Of a DNA stretch of 64,000 nt, positions 13,747-22,377 are shown in pieces. The notes under the pieces are model-generated. The model saw only the letters and a program-made list of their open reading frames with translations, was not told the DNA's origin and did no database searches. Position numbers and translations under genes: made by a program. The DNA comes from Corynebacterium gallinarum (lineage in GTDB: Bacteria; Actinomycetota; Actinomycetes; Mycobacteriales; Mycobacteriaceae): positions 1-64,000 of the forward strand of contig NZ_JACSPR010000011.1 in NCBI RefSeq assembly GCF_014837045.1, read 5' to 3'. Position 1 is the stretch's first letter, and each line of letters opens with the position of its first letter.

Positions 13747-16689
13747 ATGACTGTCGCAACCACCTTCGACATCCTGCTCACCGATGAGGAAAAGCAGAAG
13801 AACACCGAGGCCGGGTTCTGGAAGAACCGCCTCCTCATCGATTACTTCGACCAGGCCGCAGCGGCCAACCCGGACAAGCTCTGCACCGTCGAGCAGAATG
13901 GTCGCCACACCTACAGGGAGCTTGCCGACGACATCGAGATTGCCGCGCACGCCATGATCGAAGCCGGTGTGGAACCCGGCGATGTGGTGGGCATCCACCT
14001 GCCCAACTGGTACGAATGGCTGATCATCCACCTGGCCGCCATGCGCGTCGGCGCGATCACCAACCCGCTCATCCCGATCTACCGCGACCGGGAGATCGGT
14101 CACATGGCCCGAACCGCCAAAGTGTCGGTGCTGTTCATCGCCGAAACCTTCCGCCGCTTCAACTACATGGACATGGTGGACCGGCTCCGCGATGAGCTGC
14201 CCGACCTGAAGAAGACCGTCGTGGTGCGCGGACAAACCAAGCGCAAGGGTTTCGATCTCTTCGAGGATTTCCTCGAGACCGGACGCACGCGCCGGGAGGA
14301 GGCGCCGGTTGATTTCACCGAGCTGCGCCCCGACCCCAACGACCTGGCCCTGATCATGTTCACCTCCGGCACCACCGGCAAGCCCAAGGGTGTCATGCAC
14401 ACCCACAACACCGTGCTCGCCGGCGCGATGCCCTGGCCGGACAAGCTGGGGATGGATGACAGTGATGTCATCCACATGGCCTCCACCTTCGGTCACCTCA
14501 CCGGTTACCTCTACGGCGTGAGCCTGCCGTTCATGCTCGGTGGCACCGCCGTCATCCAGGATGTCTGGAGCGTGGATTACTTCGTCTACCTGGTGGAGAA
14601 GTACCGCATCACCCACACCTCGGGTGCCGCACCGTTCCTCCATGACCTGCTTCATGCGGAGAACCTGCACCACTACGACATGTCCAGCCTCAAGCGGTTC
14701 TGCTGCATGGGTGCGCCGATCCCGCGCGTGTTCATCACCCAGGCCAAGGAGAAACTGCCGGGGATGAGTGTCTTCGGTGGCTGGGGCATGACGGAATGCT
14801 GCCTGACCACCATGGGGCACCCGGATTACCCGGAGGAGAAGATCGTCAACACCGACGGTCGGGCGCTGGCCGGCATGGAGACCCGCGTGGTCGATGAGGA
14901 GGGCAATGAGGTTCCACGTGGAACAGAGGGCCGCCTCCAGGTACGGGGTGCGTTCCTGTTCCGTGGTTACCTCGGCATGCTGGAAGCCACCCGCGCGGAA
15001 TATGAGGGTGACTGGTTCAACACCGGTGACCTGGCGATCATGGACGATGAGGGGTTCATCTCCCTCTCGGGGCGCGACAAGGATGTCATCATCCGCGGTG
15101 GTGAGAACGTTCCCGTCGCCGACCTCGAGAACGCCCTGATCCAGCACCCGGACATCGCAGATGTGGCGGTGGTGGCGATGCCACACGACCGCCTGCAGGA
15201 GATCGCCGCTGCGGTGGTGGTCATGGAGCACGGCCGCGAGCCCATCACCATGGAGACCATGAAGGCGCATCTGGAATCCACCAACATCGCCAAGCCGTAC
15301 TGGCCGGAATACCTCGAGATCAGCGACGAACTTCCCCGCACCCCCTCGGGCAAACCACAGAAGTTCAAGCTGCGTGAGCACCTGGCAGAGGTGGCGGAGA
15401 AGCTCAAACAGGATGATATCGACAACGGTATCGTTGCCACCCCGGGACAGATCACCGCCCCGCCGGTACTCACCAACCCCCGCGGTTCCTGGTGGGGCCC
15501 GGTCGACACCACCCAGATGGACAGCCTGTTCTCCGTGGAGGAGAAATCCACCGCCCTGAAGGTCCGGCAGTTCGTGGACCGGGAGATCCGCCCCAACATC
15601 GCCGAATGGTACAACGCAGGCCACTTCCCCAAGGAGATCATCCCGGAGCTGGGCAAACTCGGCGTGCTGGGCATGTACCTCAAGGGCTTCGACTGCCCGG
15701 GCCGCTCCGCCGTGGAATACGGCCTGGCGGCACAGGAACTGGAGGCCGGTGACTCCGGTCTGCGCACCTTCGTCTCCGTCCAGGGTTCGCTGGCAATGGC
15801 CGCGATCCGCAAGCACGGATCCCTGGATCAGAAACTCGAATGGCTGCCCCGCATGGCCAGGGGTGAGGCCGTGGGTTGCTTCGGTCTGACCGAACCCACC
15901 GCCGGGTCCAACCCCGCGGCGATGAAGACCTTCGCCCGCCAGGAGCCGGGCGGCGACTGGGTTCTCAACGGCACCAAACGCTGGATCGGCCTGGCGAATA
16001 TCGCCGATGTGGCCATCATCTGGGCCCAGACCGAGGAATTCGGCGACGGCCGCGGGGTCCGCGGTTTCGTGGTCCCCACCGACACCCCGGGCTTCTCCGC
16101 CCAGGTCATCGAACCGAAACTGTCCATGCGTGCCTCCGTCCAGTGCGAGATCACCATGGAGGATGTCCGCCTCCCCTACACCGCGATGCTGCCGAAGGAC
16201 TCCGCCGTGGGTCTGCGCGGACCGTTCTCCTGCCTCAACGAGGCCCGCTACGGAATCGTGTGGGGTGTGCTCGGAGCCGCCCGCGACTCCTTCAACTCGG
16301 CACTGGAATACTCCCACCACCGCGAGCAGTTCGGCACCCCGCTGACCCACTTCCAGATCACCCAGACCAAACTGGCGGACATGGCCGTGGCCATCAACAA
16401 GGGCTACCACCTGGCGCACCACATCGGACGCCTCAAGGACACCACCGGTGTGACCCCGGAGATGATCTCCACCGGCAAACTGGACAACACCCGCATCGCC
16501 ATCCAGATCGCTCGCGATGCCCGCGCCATGCTCGGCGGCAACGGCATCTCCATGGACTACTCACCACTACGCCACGCCAACAACCTCGAATCGGTGCGCA
16601 CCTATGAGGGCACCGACGAGGTCCACCAGCTCACCATCGGCCGGTTCATCACCGGCGTCGGCGCATTCACCGCACAAGGAGCGAAGTAA
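13747..16689 (+). CDS. Fused acyl-CoA ligase (AliA-like) and glutaryl-CoA-dehydrogenase-like protein
   Basis: One uninterrupted 980-codon frame holds two enzymes. Residues about 1-545 form an AMP-dependent acyl-CoA synthetase: P-loop MFTSGTTGKPKGVMH near 204, GGWGMTE, the STGD-like NTGDLA region and the C-terminal lysine motif PSGKPQKFK near 535. I read it as cyclohexanecarboxylate-CoA ligase. After a linker (about 545-590), residues 591-980 form an acyl-CoA dehydrogenase of the glutaryl-CoA type. It keeps Arg673 in GLRTFVSVQGSLAM, which aligns with the carboxylate-binding arginine of glutaryl-CoA dehydrogenase, and Tyr953-Glu954 in TYEGTDEVH, the catalytic base. So it probably acts on a dicarboxyl-CoA such as pimeloyl- or glutaryl-CoA. 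The crotonase gene follows directly after the stop codon. Confidence 0.88.
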   Translation: MTVATTFDILLTDEEKQKNTEAGFWKNRLLIDYFDQAAAANPDKLCTVEQNGRHTYRELADDIEIAAHAMIEAGVEPGDVVGIHLPNWYEWLIIHLAAMRVGAITNPLIPIYRDREIGHMARTAKVSVLFIAETFRRFNYMDMVDRLRDELPDLKKTVVVRGQTKRKGFDLFEDFLETGRTRREEAPVDFTELRPDPNDLALIMFTSGTTGKPKGVMHTHNTVLAGAMPWPDKLGMDDSDVIHMASTFGHLTGYLYGVSLPFMLGGTAVIQDVWSVDYFVYLVEKYRITHTSGAAPFLHDLLHAENLHHYDMSSLKRFCCMGAPIPRVFITQAKEKLPGMSVFGGWGMTECCLTTMGHPDYPEEKIVNTDGRALAGMETRVVDEEGNEVPRGTEGRLQVRGAFLFRGYLGMLEATRAEYEGDWFNTGDLAIMDDEGFISLSGRDKDVIIRGGENVPVADLENALIQHPDIADVAVVAMPHDRLQEIAAAVVVMEHGREPITMETMKAHLESTNIAKPYWPEYLEISDELPRTPSGKPQKFKLREHLAEVAEKLKQDDIDNGIVATPGQITAPPVLTNPRGSWWGPVDTTQMDSLFSVEEKSTALKVRQFVDREIRPNIAEWYNAGHFPKEIIPELGKLGVLGMYLKGFDCPGRSAVEYGLAAQELEAGDSGLRTFVSVQGSLAMAAIRKHGSLDQKLEWLPRMARGEAVGCFGLTEPTAGSNPAAMKTFARQEPGGDWVLNGTKRWIGLANIADVAIIWAQTEEFGDGRGVRGFVVPTDTPGFSAQVIEPKLSMRASVQCEITMEDVRLPYTAMLPKDSAVGLRGPFSCLNEARYGIVWGVLGAARDSFNSALEYSHHREQFGTPLTHFQITQTKLADMAVAINKGYHLAHHIGRLKDTTGVTPEMISTGKLDNTRIAIQIARDARAMLGGNGISMDYSPLRHANNLESVRTYEGTDEVHQLTIGRFITGVGAFTAQGAK

Positions 16690-17499
16690 ATGACGAACTC
16701 CATTACAGAGCAGAACACCGCCACCGGTTTCGAGGCCATCACCGCGGAGGCCACCGACCGCATCGGTGTCATCACCATCAACCGGCCGGAGAAACGCAAT
16801 GCGCTGTCCAAGACGGTGCTCGCGGAGATCGGCCGGGTCCTGGATGCCTGGGAGGGGGACCCCGATGTGCAGGCGGTCATCTTCACCGGTGCCGGCGAGA
16901 AGGCGTTTGTGGCTGGTGCGGATATCTCCCAGCTGGCCCACTATGACCTCCACTACGGTCTGGCCGCCCATATGCAGAAGCTCTATGACCGGATCGAGGA
17001 CTACCCCAAGCCGACGATCGCAGCCATCAACGGTGTGGCGCTCGGTGGCGGTCTGGAACTGGCCATGAGCTGTGACATCCGGATTGTCTCCGAGAACGCC
17101 AAGGTGGGTCTGCCGGAAGCCACCCTGGGTGTGCTGCCCGGGGCGGGTGGAACCCAGCGGCTGTCGCGCCTGGTGGGCAAGGGCCGTGCGGTGGAGATGA
17201 TCCTCACCTCCCGTGTCCTGACCGCCCAGCAGGCACTGGATTACGGGCTGGCCACGGAGGTGCACCCACTGGCTGAGCTTGTCGACGCCGCCCGCACCAC
17301 GGCCGGCACCATCCTGAGCAAGGGACCGCTGGCGGTGCAGCTGGCCAAACTGGTCATCGGCAACGGCGCGGAGACCGATCAGCGCACGGGCCTGCTGCTG
17401 GAGCGTCTCGCGCAGACCCTGCTCTACACCACCGAGGACAAGGCAGAGGGCGCGGATGCGTTCCTGAACAAGCGGACACCGGAATTCAAGGGGAATTAA
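16690..17499 (+). CDS. Enoyl-CoA hydratase (BadK-like crotonase)
   Basis: A 269-residue crotonase. Both catalytic glutamates of true hydratases are present: in ALGGGLELAMSCD and in VGLPEATLGVLPGAGGTQRL. The oxyanion-hole region is AFVAGADISQL. It can hydrate cyclohex-1-ene-1-carboxyl-CoA (BadK role), crotonyl-CoA or 2,3-didehydropimeloyl-CoA; the sequence does not discriminate. The start ATG directly abuts the stop codon of the fusion gene, so the two are translationally coupled. Confidence 0.9.
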   Translation: MTNSITEQNTATGFEAITAEATDRIGVITINRPEKRNALSKTVLAEIGRVLDAWEGDPDVQAVIFTGAGEKAFVAGADISQLAHYDLHYGLAAHMQKLYDRIEDYPKPTIAAINGVALGGGLELAMSCDIRIVSENAKVGLPEATLGVLPGAGGTQRLSRLVGKGRAVEMILTSRVLTAQQALDYGLATEVHPLAELVDAARTTAGTILSKGPLAVQLAKLVIGNGAETDQRTGLLLERLAQTLLYTTEDKAEGADAFLNKRTPEFKGN

Positions 17500-17501
17500 A
17501 C

Positions 17502-18362
17502 ATGGTCGAGGTACACAAGATCGCCGTCATCGGCTCCGGTGCCATGGGCCGGCAGATCGGCATGGCGGCAGCCGTCGCCGGGTATGACGCGGTGGTGCAG
17601 GACATCTCCGCCGAGGCCGTCGAGGCCGCGGAACAGGATATGCGGACCTGGGCCGCCGGCCGGGTGACCAAGGGTCGCATGAGCCAGGAGGATGTGGATG
17701 CGGCACTGGGCCGGTTGCGTTTCACCACCGATCAGGCTGACGCGGTGGGCGATGCCGACCTGGTCATCGAGGCTGCCACCGAACGCCTGGACATCAAACG
17801 TCAGGTGTTCACCCAGATCGATGAGCTGGCCCCGGAGCATGCGATCCTGGCCACCAACTCCTCCACCTATGGGTCCTCCTCGGTGGCGGATGCCACCAAC
17901 CGCCCCGAGAAGGTCTGCAATATGCACTTCTTCAACCCCGCGCTGGTGATGAAGGCGGTGGAGGTGGTCCGGCATGAGAAGACCTCCGATGACACCGTCG
18001 ACAGTGTCATCGCCGTGATCGAGAAGATGGGCAAGCACCCGGTGGTGCTGAACGCGGAGATCCCCGGGTTCATCGCCAACCGCCTCATGGGGGCGGTGCG
18101 CACTGAGGCCCTCAACCTGGTGGAGCAGAACATCGCCTCCATCGAGGACATCGACACCGCCGCGAAGTCCGCCCTGGGCCACCCCATGGGCCCGTTCGAG
18201 CTCATGGACCTGGTCGGTCTGGATGTCACCTACCTCATCCGCAAGGCCACCTTCGAGCTGACCGGGGATGAATCCGAGGCTCCGCACCCGCTCATCACCG
18301 CCAAATACGAGGCGGGGGAGTTGGGCCGCAAGTCGGGCAAGGGCTGGTACACCTATGACTGA
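17502..18362 (+). CDS. 3-hydroxyacyl-CoA dehydrogenase
   Basis: A 286-residue NAD-dependent enzyme. N-terminal Rossmann motif AVIGSGAMGRQIGMAAAVAGY, NSSTYGSSSVADATNRPEKVCNMHFFNPALVMKAVEVV with catalytic His in MHFFNP, and C-terminal dimerisation region KSALGHPMGPFELMDLVGLDV. Of PaaH/Hbd length. It fits beta-oxidation of the ring-opened pimeloyl-CoA or 3-hydroxybutyryl-CoA downstream of crotonyl-CoA. The gene begins 2 nt after the crotonase stop and overlaps the next start by 8 nt: a tight operon. Confidence 0.92.
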   Translation: MVEVHKIAVIGSGAMGRQIGMAAAVAGYDAVVQDISAEAVEAAEQDMRTWAAGRVTKGRMSQEDVDAALGRLRFTTDQADAVGDADLVIEAATERLDIKRQVFTQIDELAPEHAILATNSSTYGSSSVADATNRPEKVCNMHFFNPALVMKAVEVVRHEKTSDDTVDSVIAVIEKMGKHPVVLNAEIPGFIANRLMGAVRTEALNLVEQNIASIEDIDTAAKSALGHPMGPFELMDLVGLDVTYLIRKATFELTGDESEAPHPLITAKYEAGELGRKSGKGWYTYD

Positions 18363-19065
18363 CGGTCGCCGCGCGGTGGTGGTCGGTGCCGGCGGGATCG
18401 GCACGGCGGTGGTGAACCGCCTGCTTGTCGACGCCCCCGTCACCGTCGCCTACCACCGGAACCGCCCCACGGGGCTGGCCCCAGACGTGCCCGTGGTGCA
18501 GCTCGACGCCACCGACCCTGCGGGGGTAGACCGGGCGTTCGGTGAGGTCGAGGAGTTCGACACCCTGGTGATCACCACCGGACACCGCCACGAGCTGGAC
18601 TTCTTCACCCGCCAGGACGCGAGCGCGGCGGAGGAGATCATCGCGGTGGAATTGCTGGGGCCGATGAACCTGGTGCGCGCAGCACTGAAGAGGTTCGGTG
18701 ATTATGGGCGCATTGTCATCGTGGGATCGGATTCCGGCAAGGCCGGCACCCTGGGTGATGCGGCCTCCTCGGCGGCACGCGCCGGGCTCATGGGATTTGT
18801 GCGTTCCATCGCCCGGGAGACGGCGCGCATGGACATCACCATCAATATCGTCAGCCCCGGGCCCACCGACACCCCGCTGCTGACGGACATGCTGGACGGT
18901 GACGGACTGACCGCCAAGGTGATGGCCGGGACCGTCAAGGCGGTGCCCAAGGGCAGGAAAGCCACGCCGGAGGAGATCGCGGAGGCGGTGGCCTACTTCA
19001 CCCACCCGCGGGCTGGCTTCACCACCGGACAGGTGTTGTCCGTGTCCGGTGGGCTGACCATGTAG
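18355..19065 (+). CDS. Second SDR dehydrogenase of the CHC cluster
   Basis: A 236-residue short-chain dehydrogenase. Start ATG at 18355 overlaps the previous gene by 8 nt; an upstream ATG at 18268 would overlap far more and reads a non-SDR peptide. Cofactor motif VVVGAGGIGTAVVNRL is a shortened, atypical TGxxxGxG. The active-site Ser is in IVIVGSDSGKAGTLGDA; the canonical Tyr-x3-Lys is replaced by a segment reading AASSAARAG, so Tyr and Lys are missing there. The end TGQVLSVSGGLTM matches BadH. With the catalytic Tyr/Lys lost it may be a non-catalytic partner or use an altered mechanism. Last gene of the block. Confidence 0.8.
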   Translation: MTDGRRAVVVGAGGIGTAVVNRLLVDAPVTVAYHRNRPTGLAPDVPVVQLDATDPAGVDRAFGEVEEFDTLVITTGHRHELDFFTRQDASAAEEIIAVELLGPMNLVRAALKRFGDYGRIVIVGSDSGKAGTLGDAASSAARAGLMGFVRSIARETARMDITINIVSPGPTDTPLLTDMLDGDGLTAKVMAGTVKAVPKGRKATPEEIAEAVAYFTHPRAGFTTGQVLSVSGGLTM

Positions 19066-19067
19066 GT

Positions 19068-19706
19068 CTAGCGGCCGTCGAGAAGCCGATCCTGGATCTG
19101 GTCGCTGACCTGCTGCAGATCGCGCTCGATGGACTGGTGCGCCCGGTTGCGCTGCTGTGGGGTCATGTATTCGGCGTTGTCCACCGCGGCGTCGAGTTCC
19201 TTCAGGCGCTCATCCGCATCGCGGACGAAACCCTGCGGCAGGTCGGACTTGCGGGCCACCTCGCGCACACCGGCGATGCGCGCCTTCAGTGGGGCGCCAT
19301 GGCCCGGGTACTTCGCCAGCTGCTCACCGGTCACACCGGAACGCTGCGCACGGTTCTGCACAATCTGGTCGCGGATCTGGGTGGAGGCCCGGTAGACGAG
19401 CGGCAGCAGGATGGGGGTGAGCATGCGGGCGGTGCCACCCCACCGCTTCACCGTGTCGGAGTTGAACTTGCCGGCCTTCTTCTCCTCCAGGATCTTCTTG
19501 GCCAACTTCAACTCATGCTTGCGGCGCGCCTTGAGTCCCTCCTTCTCCGCCTTGAGCAGATTCCGCTCCTGCTGGGCGATGAGCTTCTCCCGCTTGAGAT
19601 CCAACTTGGCCTTATTCCTGGCCTCAGCCTTCACCTTGGCCTCGGCGGCTTTGATCTCCGCCTTGGTCTTCGCCCGGGAGGAACGGATCTTCTCGAAGAT
19701 ACCCAT
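19068..19706 (-). CDS. DUF6474-type basic coiled-coil protein
   Basis: A 212-residue protein. Residues 1-75 are a long, highly charged Lys/Glu/Ala-rich helix (AKTKAEIKAAEAKVKAEARNK...). A short hydrophobic patch follows (ARMLTPILLPLVYRA, about 92-106), then a helical C-terminal half. It matches the DUF6474 type found in Corynebacteriales. No enzyme motif. The hydrophobic patch suggests peripheral or single-pass membrane contact. The gene converges on the CHC operon with 2 nt between stops; no terminator is visible there. Function unknown. Confidence 0.8.
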   Translation of the reverse strand: MGIFEKIRSSRAKTKAEIKAAEAKVKAEARNKAKLDLKREKLIAQQERNLLKAEKEGLKARRKHELKLAKKILEEKKAGKFNSDTVKRWGGTARMLTPILLPLVYRASTQIRDQIVQNRAQRSGVTGEQLAKYPGHGAPLKARIAGVREVARKSDLPQGFVRDADERLKELDAAVDNAEYMTPQQRNRAHQSIERDLQQVSDQIQDRLLDGR

Positions 19707-19812
19707 GTGCTTTCAACTCTTTCGTGTGCCGGATGATAATCCACTTTTCGATTCAACTTTACCTACGAATGTGCAATAAGCTCGTGGCATCACGGGAAGG
19801 TGATGGAGAAGA

Positions 19813-21333
19813 ATGCGAAGTGAGAGACTCACACCGGGGGACCTGGTGGGGTGCCGGTACCGGCAGGTGCAACGCCTGCGCTTCCCCGGCATCGGTCCCC
19901 TGGAGGCATCGGTGCAGCGTAAGGCACGTCGGGATGCCGGTGTGGCGGAGGTCTACTCCAGGCTCCCCATCCCCCCGAAGAAGCGCGGCCGGGTGCCCTT
20001 TGAACGCCTGAACCTGGACCCGGATGAGGAACTGGCCGAATTCCACACCCTCGAGGCGATCGCGGCCGGGGCGAACCTGATCACCGGTGCGGTGTTCGCC
20101 GGGGAGTGGGACGGGGTGGCCTGGGAGACGGTCGCCGACATCCTGGTCCGCAACCCGGATGGCACCTACCTGCCGGTGATGGTGAGCAACCACCGCGTGG
20201 CCAGGCCCTCACCCCACGGGCAGATGCAGGCGATCGCCACCGCCCGGCTGGGACTCGGTGCGGCGGTGCCGGTCAAGGCGAATCTGCGCCACCACACCAT
20301 CGACGGCTACCGCCTGGCGTTAGCCATCCGGGGGTTGGAGGAGGCGGGGGCAGTGGGCGTCGACAAGCACGGTGCGGTGATCGGGCAGGACCGTGACCGC
20401 GCCTACCTCCTTGACGTGACGCGCTACGCCCCGGCCGCGGAGCGGGCGCTGCTGGCACCCCCGCCGACCGGCCCGCGCCGCGTCAAGGAATGCGCGAACT
20501 GCCGGTTCTGGGGTGAATGCGAACCCGAACTGCAGCGTGTCGACGAGATCAGCCTCTTCCTCCCGGGCGACCGCGCGGCCCCCTACCGCGAGCGCGGCAT
20601 CGCCACCACTCAGGCGCTTATCGACGCCCACCTCGGCGACATCTCCCACATCGCCGCAGCCTGGCGCGCCGACATCCCGGTGCTCCGTCGCGTGCGCGAC
20701 ACCACCGCCCCGCGTTTTGACGTGGAGATCGACGTCGATGTGGAGGCCTATCTCGACCTCGGCGCCTACCTGTGGGGCGCCTTCGACGGCCATGACTACC
20801 ACCCGTTTGTCATCTGGTCGGGCCTGGGCGAGGCAGCGGAGGGCGAGAATTTTGCTGCGTTCTGGCGGTGGCTCATGGCGCGCCGGGACAAAGCCCGCCA
20901 GCACGGACAGACCTTCGCGGCATTCTGCTACGCCAGCAACGGCGAGAACCACTGGATGCTGTCGTCGGCGCGGCGTTTCCACGGCGTGGTCGACGGTGTC
21001 CCGGATGAAGAGGAAGTGCGCCGGTTCATCAGCTCCGACCAGTGGGTGGACATGTTCGCCGTGGCCCGCAGCCAACTCGTCGGCCCCGGCGGACTCGGCC
21101 TGAAACAACTGGCACCCGCCGCCGGATTCCACTGGGAGGAAGAAGACTTCGCCGGCGAGGACAGCCTGCACGCCTTCCTGGTGGCGGCGACGGGAACTGA
21201 GGGGGAAGCGGAAGCAGCACGTGCCCAGCTGCTCAGCTACAACGGCGACGACTGCCGCGCCACCGCCGCCGTACGACACTGGCTGCGACAGGGCGCTAGG
21301 TCAGCCCCGGTGCTGGGTTCCGGGAGCGCTTAG
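19813..21333 (+). CDS. TM0106-type RecB-like putative nuclease
   Basis: A 506-residue protein. The N-terminal half is RecB/PD-(D/E)xK-like: LTPGDLVGCRYRQVQRLRFP, then TVADILVRNPDGTYLPVMVSNHRV. A zinc/iron-type CxxC...C motif ECANCRFWGECEPEL precedes the second half. The C-terminal ~200 residues look like a predicted RNase-H-fold 3'-5' exonuclease: DVEIDVDVEAYLDLGAYLWG with acidic residues, and the ending LLSYNGDDCRATAAVRHWL with a conserved Asp-Asp. Family members are predicted nucleases without a settled role. Its last 4 bp overlap the oppositely oriented next gene. Confidence 0.82.
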   Translation: MRSERLTPGDLVGCRYRQVQRLRFPGIGPLEASVQRKARRDAGVAEVYSRLPIPPKKRGRVPFERLNLDPDEELAEFHTLEAIAAGANLITGAVFAGEWDGVAWETVADILVRNPDGTYLPVMVSNHRVARPSPHGQMQAIATARLGLGAAVPVKANLRHHTIDGYRLALAIRGLEEAGAVGVDKHGAVIGQDRDRAYLLDVTRYAPAAERALLAPPPTGPRRVKECANCRFWGECEPELQRVDEISLFLPGDRAAPYRERGIATTQALIDAHLGDISHIAAAWRADIPVLRRVRDTTAPRFDVEIDVDVEAYLDLGAYLWGAFDGHDYHPFVIWSGLGEAAEGENFAAFWRWLMARRDKARQHGQTFAAFCYASNGENHWMLSSARRFHGVVDGVPDEEEVRRFISSDQWVDMFAVARSQLVGPGGLGLKQLAPAAGFHWEEEDFAGEDSLHAFLVAATGTEGEAEAARAQLLSYNGDDCRATAAVRHWLRQGARSAPVLGSGSA

Positions 21334-21605
21334 GCGTTGAGCATGGCCAACACCTCCTGCTCATAGTCGGCCAGGCTGGCATCCATCATCCGATACCCCT
21401 CGCAGCCATCGGACGGGGTCTGGAAATCATTGGACAACTCACGGATCCGGGCGAGCTTGCTCCTGACATCATCCTGTTGGGGTGCCTGGAGCTGGTTGTC
21501 GACCTCGTGGAACAGGGTCTTCACCTCTGCGAGGTGCGGATGGTTCGGGCCGTGGACGCGGGCAACCAGGTCAACCAACTTGGCGGTCTGGGCTGAGATA
21601 CTCAT
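21330..21605 (-). CDS. Short ScdA/RIC-like protein lacking iron ligands
   Basis: A 91-residue protein. I chose the ATG at 21605 because GAAAGGA lies 7 nt upstream. LVDLVARVHGPNHPHLAEVKTLFHEV resembles the VxxVHGxxHPxL segment of RIC (ScdA/YtfE) diiron repair proteins, and RELSNDFQTPSDGCEGYRMMDASLADYEQEV resembles their ...TNNYTPPxxACNTYRALYAGLxEFExDL segment. The terminal HQHIHLEN ligand motif and the middle histidines are missing, and the protein is about half the usual length. So it probably does not bind the di-iron centre. The similarity is read by eye; function unknown. Confidence 0.65.
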   Translation of the reverse strand: MSISAQTAKLVDLVARVHGPNHPHLAEVKTLFHEVDNQLQAPQQDDVRSKLARIRELSNDFQTPSDGCEGYRMMDASLADYEQEVLAMLNA

Positions 21606-21752
21606 GATATTTCCTTTCGGGTTGTGTTCTTTAACCTTCAACTTATGGGGGATCCCGCGGGCCTTCCTTGACCTGCGTCAAGGAACGGGGAAATGAGTAT
21701 CACCAGTGGCTTTACTGGGGGTTCGGGTGCGTGGCGCGGGTAGGGTCGTGGC

Positions 21753-22136
21753 ATGAGCAGACAGTGGATCTTCATCACCTACTTCATCCTGGAACAGGGG
21801 GATGAGGAGGCCGCCTACGAGACCTACCGCGGGCGGATCCGGCGGCTCACCGCGCTGGAAGGCGTTTCGGTGATCTCTGTGTCCCGGGGATTGCGACAGG
21901 ACGATAAAGGGACACGGTGGGAGTCCCTTGCGGCGCAGTACCAGATTGAGCACGATGGCGAATCCCCTGCCAATCACGTTCTATGCAAAGTGCTGACCAG
22001 TGTGGAGCTTGAGGAGACCGCCGATTTCGAACAGGTGGGGGAGGCGCTGGTCATGGATGATCCTTACGTTCCTGTTGACCGTTATCCCAGCTGCGTTGAG
22101 GCCATCGAACAGTTCGATCCTGCCTCCCCGCATTAA
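21753..22136 (+). CDS. Hypothetical 127-residue protein
   Basis: I do not recognise a family. The protein is acidic, soluble, without signal peptide or membrane segment; it starts SRQWIFITYFILEQGDEEAAYETYRGRIRRLTALEG and ends in an Asp/Glu-rich tail. The beta-strand-like opening (WIFITYFIL) followed by a helix would fit a small alpha/beta (ferredoxin-like) fold. Codon use is normal. The stop codon is part of repeat copy A, so the repeat may have provided the 3' end. Confidence 0.6.
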   Translation: MSRQWIFITYFILEQGDEEAAYETYRGRIRRLTALEGVSVISVSRGLRQDDKGTRWESLAAQYQIEHDGESPANHVLCKVLTSVELEETADFEQVGEALVMDDPYVPVDRYPSCVEAIEQFDPASPH

Positions 22137-22216
22137 CCCAGAGATCCTGTTCCCAGAGACCACTTTGACTAACCCAGAGATCACTACTCCTTTCGGGGAA
22201 CAGGATCTCTGGGTTA
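22134..22216. repeat. 83-bp palindromic repeat, copy A
   Basis: Outer arms TAACCCAGAGATCCTGTTCCC (22134-22154) and GGGGAACAGGATCTCTGGGTTA (22195-22216) pair. An internal TAACCCAGAGATCA repeats the left-arm start. Copy B at 31440-31522 is the same length and orientation with 4 mismatches by eye. The two bracket the hydroaromatic gene cluster. Confidence 0.9.
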
Positions 22217-22377
22217 GCTCCCGCGCCGTAGGCAGGTCAGCTTCCCCTGTCCGGTAACGCCACCGCGAAAGGGCACACCCGCGGCCGGACGTCATGGCAC
22301 AATGACGGTCGGATAATGCCCGTTGCATGGTTCTCATGCGGGTTGAGCAGCACAAAGAGGGACAGGTGGGGTAGGAG

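Noticed and set aside
12916-16422. 1168-codon open frame on the minus strand across the CHC operon
   Set aside because: It is the antisense shadow of badH and the ligase-dehydrogenase fusion; composition is Gly/His/Val-rich with no domain pattern, caused by strong third-position GC.
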